Of a stretch of 64,000 nt of DNA, positions 55,260-64,000 are shown piece by piece. This DNA comes from Bemisia tabaci (Eukaryota; Arthropoda; Insecta; Hemiptera; Aleyrodidae). Within the stretch, counting starts at the first letter, position 1. Each line of letters starts with the position of its first letter. The translations under genes and the position numbers were made by a program. The notes under the pieces were generated by a model. The model searched no databases, was not told the DNA's origin, and was given only the letters and a program-made list of their open reading frames with translations. Where the stretch lies: contig NC_092793.1 in NCBI RefSeq assembly GCF_918797505.1, forward strand, positions 88,114,411 to 88,178,410. The letters run 5' to 3'.

Positions 55260-56547
55260 CTCGTATCTAAAAGCACGGGGAAAAAGTAGAGTACCTATAT
55301 TGAGAGAGTATGGCCACTGAGGTTACCACCCAGAGTTGCTAAAAGAAATTTCATCGAATGAAATTTCTTTCGACCGACAAAATGTCAAAAATGCTTATTT
55401 TTTCTAACAGAATTTGTTTTTATTTTTAAAGAGAATAATATTCGTCAATTAGACCAGTTGGAGCGCGGTCTTCTTTCAGCTCTTCTCTTCTGGTCTTCTC
55501 TTACTCTTTCTCTTTTGGCAGTTCTGGCTCATCAAGGGGAGGGGGACCGGTAGGGTGTGCCTTATTTTTGAGTTTTGCGAAAATCAAGTTGGTCAACCCC
55601 TAAAAAGTTTCTATGTAGTCTCTAAATTAACCCCTAAAAGGAAAAAAATTTAAAAAAATTTTAACCCGTGCCTCAAAGGGCCTAAAGGGCCTAAACCCAA
55701 AATTCAAAAATTTTGGCAAGCGACATATCAATTCTGAAGGAAAATTGCAAGTTACGGCCCTTTGGGCGGAAATTTCGTCCATTTTGGCGTATCTTGAAGC
55801 GTAAGGTCACAAACGGCCCAATAACGACGTGAGGCTATGGACCCGCGGGGCGCGCCGCGGCCGGCCGGCCGCTGAGCGCGCGCGCAGGGCAGGGTTGCGC
55901 ATCGCCGCATTACACCGGCGTAGAGGAACGAACGGTGGGGTGGGAGGGGGGTATCCGGTGGAAAAGCATCCACATTTTCAATAGATAATGAAAATGCATT
56001 ATACTTCTTCAATATAGATGAGGAAATATATGAGCCATACAAGGAAGTGATGAAAAGAGTGACAAATACATAAGTAATTTGTACGATTAGGAGCGTAGGT
56101 GGGGAAAATTTCCCGTAACTACAGAACAGACCTGAAAATCTCCGGGAAATAAAAACTGCTATTGTCAACATACTTGTTTATCATCAAAACAGAAAATTGT
56201 CACCCACCGAAGGTACCGGAAACCACTGGTATTTGACTACCTAATTAAAAATATATGTGCGATGTTGTCGAATAGTAAGCCCTTTACGCGATCAAATGCG
56301 ACTAGTGTAACTTTAATTGGAAAAGTTGAAGAAAAATTTGATGAAAGAAAATTGCCCTAAATTCGGGAAGTGCTCTAGTGTTTTTCTACTATGTGAAGTG
56401 TTTTCACATGAATGTCACTAGCAGTGCGTAGAAAGACTCTGATCCGGTAATTCCGATATGGAATGAAAAATGTAGTATCCCTGTGATACATAGTGTCCAT
56501 GTTTTTAAAAATGTTTACATTTTTAAGAGGAGTTTAGGCGCGTATCA

Positions 56548-56823
56548 AAAAATGCTGGCCGTCGATCGCTGGTTCAAGAGAATTTGGAGACTGATTTTAC
56601 GGCAAAAATCGACATTTTATTTGACACTGCTTTATGCAATGCTCTAGATATCATGGCAAATGAAGAGGATAAAGCATTTTTAATTCTTCAGCGAAAACCT
56701 GGACGAGAATGCATAATATCCATACCGTGAAGGATGCTACTCTTCCAGCAGAGGAAAGGAGAGCAGACGAGAAAAAAGCTCGCGCCCAGAAGCTCGCTTA
56801 TGAATCCCGCCAAACGGAAGAAA
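56548..56823 (+). pseudogene. Coding-like relic in the foldback loop, unidentified
   Basis: One frame reads KIDILFDTALCNALDIM, then DKAFLILQRKPGREC before a stop. A neighbouring frame continues at the same point with MHNIHTVKDATLPAEERR and a charged stretch ending SRQTEE before a GTAAGT donor at 56,824. One frameshift near 56,710 joins them. It looks like a decayed exon, either from a host gene or from a transposon-borne gene. I do not recognise a domain with confidence. Confidence 0.4.
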
Positions 56824-57037
56824 GTAAGTTTTTTCATTTCATGTGGAATCATTGGTGGTTGGATGTATCAATGAGACTCTGTTCACCCTCCTTTTCATTG
56901 GTGCATTTGACGCGGCATCAATTAGAAAGTTTTATTGAAGAGGTTCAACCTGGCTTCGCCAACTTACAGCTGATGTTGATTGCCTGGCCTCGCCAGGATA
57001 AATGACACATTTACCCCTTTATTCTCAAACCTTCTCC

Positions 57038-57095
57038 AGTAGCCGAGTGGTCAAGGGCTTCACCTACGGAATCGGTGAGCGGGGTTCAGATCTCT
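57038..57095 (+). other. tRNA-Ser/Leu-like remnant
   Basis: AGTAGCCGAGTGGTCAAGGG is an A-box/D-arm pattern and GGGGTTCAGATCTC an imperfect B box. No closed cloverleaf or long variable arm is evident, so this is a pseudo-tRNA or SINE head rather than a tRNA gene. Confidence 0.5.
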
Positions 57096-58253
57096 GAAAA
57101 GACCATATTTTTTCGATCAGCTAATATTACATTTTTTATTACAGCAAGTAATTGTGTGGGGGGGGGGGGGTGATGGTGGTGGGATTGCAGTGCCAGAAAA
57201 TGTAAGTGGGTAAGCTAGATTGAACCACTCGAATAAAACTCTCTCACTGATGTCACGTAAAATGCACTAATGAAAAGGAGGGTAAACATGGACACTATCA
57301 GGGATACTACATTTTTCATTCCATATCGGAGTTACCGGATCAGAGTCTTTCCACGCACTGCTATTGACATTCATATGCAAACACTTCACATAGTAGAAAA
57401 ACACTAGAGCACTTCCCGAATTTAGGGCAATTTTCTCTCATCAAATTTTTCTTCAACTTTTCCAATTAAAGTTACACTAGTCGCATTTGATCGCGTAAAG
57501 GGCTTACTATTCGACAACATCGCACATATATTTTTAATTAGGTAGTCAAATACCAGTGGTTTCCGGTACCTTCGGTGGGTGACAATTTTCTGTTTTGATG
57601 ATAAACAAGTATGTTGACAATAGCAGTTTTTATTTCCCGGAGATTTTCAGGTCTGTTCTGTAGTTACGGGAAATTTTCCCCACCTACGCTCCTAATCGTA
57701 CAAATTACTTATGTATTTGTCACTCTTTTCATCACTTCCTTGTATGGCTCATATATTTCCTCATCTATATTGAAGAAGTATAATGCATTTTCATTATCTA
57801 TTGAAAATGTGGATGCTTTTCCACCGGATACCCCCCTCCCACCCCACCGTTCGTTCCTCTACGCCGGTGTAATGCGGCGATGCGCAACCCTGCCCTGCGC
57901 GCGCGCTCAGCGGCCGGCCGGCCGCGGCGCGCCCCGCGGGTCCATAGCCTCACGTCGTTATTGGGCCGTTTGTGACCTTACGCTTCAAGATACGCCAAAA
58001 TGGACGAAATTTCCGCCCAAAGGGCCGTAACTTGCAATTTTCCTTCAGAATTGATATGTCGCTTGCCAAAATTTTTGAATTTTGGGTTTAGGCCCTTTAG
58101 GCCCTTTGAGGCACGGGTTAAAATTTTTTTAAATTTTTTTCCTTTTAGGGGGTTAATTTAGAGACTACATAGAAACTTTTTAGGGGTTGACCAACTTGAT
58201 TTTCGCAAAACTCAAAAATAAGGCACACCCTAGGGACCGGGGACCCTAACCTC

Positions 58254-60384
58254 AAAGGACCCCGCACGGTTCTTATGGAAAATTGCCCTCGGTCAAATGC
58301 GTTGAAACTTCAGTATGTTGTGCAGCATGTCATCATGAACAAAAGTTCCAATAGGCCAAACAAGATCCCATGTGCGGTTTTCGAGATATTCGCCGTTTTA
58401 TGTGCGTAAACGGAGGTTTCGCGCGCTCCCGCCGGAAGCCATACCATTGTGCGGCGCCGCTCGTGCCCTTCCCTCCCAGTCACTCTCCGCTGCCCCGCCG
58501 CCCATACCTTGGCTCCTCTATCGCTCCAACTACGACGCTCACGAGGCTGCGCCCATCATTACCGGACCGCGCCCGCACGCCGTCTTCTTACGCGGCCTCT
58601 TCTTCGGCCATGTCGCCTCTTTTTCTCATCGATCCTTTCTCTAAGTCTTCAAAAACGTTTAAGAAGTCCATTTTTACTAAACATGATAATGCTAATAACA
58701 CAAATAATACAAAAAGAGAGGAAAAACAAATGATAATCCATGCGAAAGTACGTAGGAGAGTTGGAATGCTTAAGAGACGTTAAATAAAACAAACTTTTTT
58801 TTATTTTCCTCCCTCTTCCTTTCTTTCTTTTTTTTCTTCATTTTTCTCATGTGGAAGCAGTGAAAGTAACTTCTGTTGGAAGATGATGTTGATGTTTTTT
58901 CTTTTTTTTTCTTTCTTTCAATAATGACGTGGCGGAAGTTGAAGGTAATTAGTCGGCTGACGATGCCCAAGTAGGAATTAAGTTTGCTTTAGTCTTGACT
59001 TAGCTGAACCGCACCAATGGAGGAGGAGAGAGGGATCATTAATAACTGAACTCTAGGAAGAGAGATGTCCATTTAGGCGTAAATGGTCACATTTTAAGTC
59101 GCTCCAACTTGCAGCACCACCTTATCAGCCATCTTATTATCTGCTGATCGTATCCTCTAATCAGATCGTACATCCAAGACAAACTCCATAGAGATGATGA
59201 AAAAGAGTTGCAGGTCGACCGTAACATTCATGCGCGTACGCGGCTTTTTGTGAGTACGAGTTTTCTCCAGGTTCCATAAAAAAGACATTAAAGATGCGGC
59301 TGGAAGACCATTGCAAGAAAATCCCTAAGTAACTTTCGATGGTCGAGGGTTCTGATCGCCGATCGTAAACTCGTACTCGCAAAAAAGCCGCGTAAGCGCA
59401 TGAATGTTACGATCGACCTGCAACTCTTTTTCATCATCTCTTTGGAGTTTGTCTTGGATGTACGATCTGATTAGAGGATACGATCAGCAGATAATAAGAT
59501 GGCTGATAAGGTGGTGCTGCAAGTTGGAGCGACTTAAAATGTGACCATTTACGCCTAAATGGACATCTCTCTTCCTAGAGTTCAGTTATTAATGATCCCT
59601 CTCTCCTCCTCCATTGGTGCGGTTCAGCTAAGTCAAGACTAAAGCAAACTTAATTCCTACTTGGGCATCGTCAGCCGACTAATTACCTTCAACCTCCGTC
59701 ACGTCATTATTGAAAGAAAGAAAAAAAAAAAAGAAAAAACATCAACATCATCTTCCAACAGAAAGTTACTTTCACTGCTTCCACATGAGAAAATGAAGAA
59801 AAAAAGAAAGAAAGGAAAAAGGAGGGAGGAAAATAAAAAAAAGTTTGTTTTATTTAACGTCTCTTAGGCATTCCAACTCTCCTACGTACTTTCGCATGGA
59901 TTATCATTTGTTTTTCCTCTCTTTTTGTATTATTTGTGTTATTAGCATTATCATGTTTAGTAAAAATGGACTTCTTAAACGTTTTTGAAGACTTAGAGAA
60001 AGGATCGATGAGAAAAAGAGGCGACATGGCCGAAGAAGAGGCCGCGTAAGAAGACGGCGTGCGGGCGCGGTCCGGTAATGATGGGCGCAGCCTCGTGAGC
60101 GTCGTAGTTGGAGCGATAGAGGAGCCAAGGTATGGGCGGCGGGGCAGCGGAGAGTGACTGGGAGGGAAGGGCACGAGCGGCGCCGCACAATGGTATGGCT
60201 TCCGGCGGGAGCGCGCGAAACCTCCGTTTACGCACATAAAACGGCGAATATCTCGAAAACCGCACATGGGATCTTGTTTGGCCTATTGGAACTTTTGTTC
60301 ATGATGACATGCTGCACAACATACTGAAGTTTCAACGCATTTTGACCGAGGGCAATTTTCCATAAGAACCGTGCGGGGTCCTTT
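58254..60384. mobile_element. Second near-perfect foldback, AAAGGACCCCGCACGG termini
   Basis: Arms 58,254-59,264 and 59,366-60,384 are nearly identical inverses around a ~100 bp loop. A 137-codon frame in each arm translates identically except for one Leu/Pro change near the end. The arms include a GC-rich patch (about 58,430-58,620). It begins 23 bp after the previous foldback ends. A target duplication could not be resolved. Confidence 0.9.
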
Positions 60385-61190
60385 CAAACTGTTAATTTCT
60401 GGAAAAATCATTTAAATTGTTTCAAGGATAGTTCAAGATCCCTCCCTCCCTTTTGTACCAAAAAAGAAGGATATAGTATTAGGGGTGGGTACTAGGATTC
60501 TTTATAGTCAAGAAATTTGTTTTGCTCCAAATATGAAAGCAAACGTCTTACTTTATCCGTATTTATTTTGGTGTTCAACTGGTGCGGCTGTGTGTTCAAT
60601 TAAAATTTAAGAAAAAAAATTCAAAATTATGTTTTTGCTGTTTTACTCAACTTTCTGGGCATTTCTAAAGTTCCCTTTCACAGTTTACCACGTGCATATA
60701 AATGAACTTAAGGAGATTCATAAATTTCAAGGGTTTAATCCTGAATTCTGCATGTTAAATGAAATTTCATGAAATTTCATTATGAAATTTCTTTTTATAA
60801 TCTTTCATGAAATTTCTTAACTCTGTATACCACCTCTGATTGGCTCAGCCATCATAGGCTAAATGGACCCCTAGGACCCAAAAATGGCGGACGCCATAAA
60901 TTAATGTAATGCAAATGATCTCAAATGTAGTTTTCTTTGCTCATCGTAACGAGAAATTTACTCAAATGCACTATTGCGACATCTTTACATATTTTTAAGG
61001 CTAATCGTGTGCAATTTTTGAAAAAAATTATCTTAGATGTAGTAAGGTTGGCAGCAAGTGCGGTTGGTGATAACCGTCAATAGTTGGCAATGACCCCCTT
61101 CCCATCCACAAAAACCAAAACAAAGCACCGCCATTTTTGGGTCCCAAGCCTCTCCATGGGGCCCAGTGACCATACTCTCTCAATATAGGT

Positions 61191-62188
61191 GGGTGATTTC
61201 ACGATAACAGGAAAAGTTAAAATGTGAAATACCTGAGAAATAAAAGTGCACCAATTTTAACAGGATTTCATTACCTCATTCTAAAGGTATTAAAACTTCC
61301 TTTTTCCAGCTTTGGCACGCTCTATTTTGATTCAGTGCAAAGTTAAAGTGATTGATAAACAAGCCATTGAATCAGGTATCAGCGCTTTCCGCGGGACTGC
61401 TGGAGGTCCACGCAAACATAGCGGCCCTGCCAAATTGTGTCGGTTACGTAACAGACACAGCGTAACCGACACTCAAAAATGTGAGATTAAAGATGATACA
61501 AAAGATGAAACTTGGCAATTCTTGAGTTATGAGGTGGAATTAATGCTGCCTTAAAAGTTTTCTAAACTTTGGAGACTTCGTTTTAGTTTAATACTATTAA
61601 ATTGAGGTTTTTGCGTAGTGAGGAATTAGTGCTACACACGTAAAAATCACTGGTTTTCATAATAATTTAAGTTTTCATTGTAAAAAAAACTGACTTATCA
61701 GTAATGGTTTTGTCAAGAAGACTTCAGCGAACAATTTGATGGCAGTTTTGAAACTCCTGACTCCATCTGGCGAGATAAACACTGCACTTAATACAACTGC
61801 AAAAATTTGTTGCCAAATGTGGCGACACCTCTTTCTTATGACTTTTCTCGCTCAATAATAAACATTTCAGTTCAAACTGGCAATTTTCTTGAACAATAGA
61901 GTCTCTTTTCAGCAAATATTGCCAAAGAGTTCATGATCAGTACTGATATGTTACCGCAAATTGCTCTTTTGCTTCAAAATCGGGGTTGGCGACGCGTAAC
62001 CGACCGGACATTTTCGGCCTTTAAAGTCTCATATTATTAAATATAATAATAATTCATCATATTTTTTAGCATGGATAGGTTCAGGGACATCATTCCTATT
62101 GATTAATTAATTTGGTTTTCAATCGTTTTGCCCTATGTCGTTCATAACCCACGGCGACACGACTATTCCTATTATCGTGAAATCACCC
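61191..62188. mobile_element. Element with GGGTGATTTCACGATAA termini inserted in the hAT end
   Basis: 998 bp, starting GGGTGATTTCACGATAA and ending with the inverse, splitting the right terminal repeat of the 6.9 kb element. AGGT is duplicated on both sides (61,187-61,190 and 62,189-62,192), a 4 bp duplication. The superfamily is uncertain. It contains an exon-like coding segment. Confidence 0.82.
61310..61554 (+). CDS. Exon-like segment inside the AGGT-flanked element
   Basis: A strong acceptor (CTTCCTTTTTCCAG) is followed by two codon-completing bases and 80 codons, LARSILIQCKVKVIDKQ... through RGTAGGPRKHSGPAKL to WQFLSYEVELMLP, then TAA at 61,552-61,554. The segment has protein-like composition and reads as a terminal exon. 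A minus-strand frame at 61,724-61,915 with several Cys and His residues is also open. The family is unknown; it could be captured host sequence or the last exon of a transposase. Confidence 0.42.
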
Positions 62189-62365
62189 AGGTACTCTAGG
62201 AAAAAGTGAAGCCTGGTCATGGACCAAGAGAATAAATAAGGACCCCCAACTCCAGTTAGGGTTGACATCAGCGCTGCCTGACAAAGGGTGTAGTCAACTA
62301 AGCCGACGATTGGGTCCTCCTGTTTATATTCCCATGCACCACCTATTTAGGCTTATCACTCAGTG

Positions 62366-62800
62366 TAGAGTCCCTTTATACCCAGAGTGAAGACAACTCA
62401 CTTTTGGTTGGGCTGAAAGTGGCCTAAAAAAAATCCAATTCTGATTGGTTCTCGCTAATGTAGGCCGAAACGAGTGCACCAAGATGGCGGTACCTCGAAT
62501 GTGAACAAGAATAATGAAAATATCATCTAATTGTGGTTTATCAAGAGTAAATTGTCATTTCCATCGGTCCAAAATGCAAATAGATTCAGAAATTATTCAC
62601 AAACCAATCTCATTTTCTTTTTAATTGATCAATTTGTTGATGTTGTTGTTTTTGTGTGACAGACATCGCAGGATTCCTGATCCTTATCCCTCAATATCGT
62701 TTGTTTGGGTGCACTCGTTTCGGCTTCCATGGCCTGCCAAGGCCGGCTGCCAGTCAGCTGATAATCGAGTTGTCTTTACTCTGGGTATAAAGGGACTCTA
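62366..62800. mobile_element. hAT miniature element, second copy, perfect 8 bp duplication
   Basis: 435 bp, TAGAGTCCCTTTATACCCAG to its inverse, flanked by ACTCAGTG on both sides (62,358-62,365 and 62,801-62,808). It shares its termini with 54,941-55,259 but has a different interior. Confidence 0.92.
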
Positions 62801-63041
62801 ACTCAGTGCTCTTAGAAGTTTCCAGATCCTCGTATCCTCGTGGTCGCCCTGCAGTTTTGAAAAGTTTATTAGCGTGAAAAGTTTCCCATTTTTATTTCAA
62901 TCTTCGTCAGTCTTCGGGTACATAAACTGTTAATAATGTGAAGTGTTTTTTCTAACCGTTTTACTCAGCGGCAACTGCTGTTGAGAAAGCCAAAGGAAGT
63001 GTGTGAGGGTGTGTGTGTGTGTGTGAGGGTGTGTGAGGGTG

Positions 63042-63082
<41 letters not shown>

Positions 63083-63365
63083 TGTGCAGCAGGAATCAGG
63101 ATTGTACTTTTAGCCGAAGGCGCTTCTCTGTTAAGTGAAATATTTTTAGTGAGAAATAGTGTTGTACAGATAAAAATCAACTGAGTGTCACAAAATCAAA
63201 GATACCTGACTTCAAGCATTATCTTTAATTTGATTATTAGCAAGTCTCTTTGATTCTGCGTCAGAAGTTGACTGAATCATCTTTGCTCGTGTTTTAATAA
63301 GATACTTCAAATCTAAGTCTTTCGCATTGACCTCTGCAGAAGGTATGAAGGTATCTATACTACAT
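62801..63365 (+). repeat. Unassigned DNA with (GT)n / GAGGGTGT repeat
   Basis: 62,999-63,081 is a GT microsatellite with GAGGGTGTGT variants at its left end. No gene supported in the rest. Confidence 0.7.
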
Positions 63366-64000
63366 AGGCTGTCCAAAAAGTACCGAGACTGGTTCTATAA
63401 TTCAAAAACCAAGATAGCTAGAGGCTTGATCTTGGTTTCATTTAAGAGATCAACTCAATATCTATCGATTTGAGACCATAATCAAAACTTTCGGTCAAAT
63501 ATATCAAAAGTTACAACACTGTTTGTAGAAAAAATATCTGGACCCCCTACCATTTTTTATGACTATTTTCTCTTGCCGGGAACTTTCTCTAAATTATTGA
63601 TGATCAGTGCACGGTTCTTTTGCAACTAATCATGGCAAAACCTAATTGATTTGGAAACACTGTCAAGCCGTCGTCGTCCGACTACGGATATAAGAGTTCA
63701 AAATTCCACGGGGAAAGAATGAACCATCGGTCAGCCACCCCTAAAAAATCCAGGAAATTTTCGGCAGTTGCTGACCATTCACAGTGCGTGCGTGGTCTAC
63801 GCTGCAAATAGTGAGTGGTTTTGTTTCTGTGTTCGAAATTTTTAATACCACTGCTTTATCTCTTTCCATATAGGTATCAAAAATATCTAACACAGAAACA
63901 AAATCACTCACTATTTGCAGCGTAGACCACGCACGCACTGTGAATTGTCAGCAACTGCCGAAAATTTCCTGGATTTTTTAGGGGTGGCTGACCGATGGTT
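63366..64000. mobile_element. Left part of a palindromic mariner-like element, leaving the window
   Basis: GGCTGTCCAAAAAGTACCGA after a TA resembles a mariner terminus. 63,722-63,833 and 63,889-64,000 are inverse copies with two mismatches around a 55 bp loop. The right arm is still matching at the last base, so the palindrome continues past the window. No transposase is seen. Confidence 0.65.

Larger units (their letters stand above)
55553..58230. mobile_element. Foldback element, GGGTGTGCC termini, TA flanks, ~950 bp arms
   Basis: GGGTGTGCCTTATTTTTGAG to its inverse, flanked by TA on each side. Arms (55,553-56,504 and 57,284-58,230) are nearly identical; a 139-codon frame in each arm translates identically. 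The 780 bp loop contains a coding-like relic and a tRNA-like sequence. Arm identity suggests a young element or conversion between arms. Confidence 0.9.
55287..62198. mobile_element. 6.9 kb hAT-type composite element
   Basis: TAGAGTACCTATATTGAGAG at 55,287 and its inverse at the far end are flanked by a perfect 8 bp duplication GGAAAAAG (55,279-55,286 and 62,199-62,206). The right terminal repeat is split after AATATAGGT by the element at 61,191-62,188; the last bases AGGTACTCTA resume at 62,189. Between the ends lie two foldback elements and a coding-like relic. No hAT transposase is recognised, so it is non-autonomous and large mainly through later insertions. Confidence 0.9.

Noticed and set aside
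55752..58030. Identical 139-codon frames in opposite orientation
   Set aside because: They are the same foldback arm read twice. The sequence has no domain and the frame is explained by the GC-rich patch.
58370..60267. 137-codon frames in both arms of the second foldback
   Set aside because: Mirror copies of one arm, with overlapping open frames in other registers. Low-complexity Pro/Ser/Arg content typical of GC-rich noncoding DNA.

Overview
The window is an AT-rich, repeat-dominated piece of an animal genome, most likely an insect. The reasons are a Ty1/copia element whose primer-binding site matches the initiator-tRNA anticodon-arm type known from Drosophila copia, several mariner relics, non-LTR retrotransposons, tRNA-derived SINEs, hAT- and Mutator-like miniature elements, and GT-AG exon-like segments. 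I cannot name the species. There is no bacterial-type operon, CRISPR array or rRNA.

Layout. 1-750: microsatellites and a LINE 3' end. 2.6-2.8 kb: a probable last exon of a host gene on the minus strand. 3.5-6.3 kb: a degenerate satellite-like array interrupted by a GC-rich island, then a 34-35 bp minisatellite. 6.5-7.4 kb: two phase-compatible exon-like segments on the plus strand. 9-17 kb: SINEs and inverted repeats in otherwise featureless DNA. 17.33-26.83 kb: a large palindrome centred on a mariner-type foldback element; a copia element (18,824-23,926, target duplication GGGCA) sits in its left arm and a 5'-truncated LINE (24,129-25,452, target duplication TTGAAT) in its right arm. 26.9-30.1 kb: a mariner-like element with ~180 bp terminal inverted repeats, a decayed transposase and arrays of heat-shock-factor-type GAA/TTC units. 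30-42.7 kb: mostly AT-rich DNA with a second mariner relic, a decayed LINE and a possible minus-strand exon. 42.8-48.3 kb: two foldback elements. 48.3-50.3 kb: a hAT-like element holding a Mutator-like element (9 bp duplication) and a CAG-ended hAT miniature element. 50.8-55.3 kb: small inverted-repeat elements. 55.29-62.20 kb: a 6.9 kb hAT-type element with a perfect 8 bp duplication, holding two near-perfect foldbacks and a further inserted element. 62.4-64 kb: another hAT miniature element and the start of a palindromic mariner-like element that leaves the window.

The main points are: (1) a cassette of 5-bp-phased heat-shock elements inside a transposon; (2) a 56-residue single-pass membrane ORF in the copia leader, followed by a seven-copy repeat without any ATG up to gag; (3) layered insertions that can be ordered by their target duplications; (4) exon-like coding pieces inside several inverted-repeat elements, suggesting gene-fragment capture. 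The copia polyprotein is broken by one nonsense codon and three frameshifts, and every transposase or reverse transcriptase seen is damaged or truncated. No intact autonomous element and no complete host gene is present.
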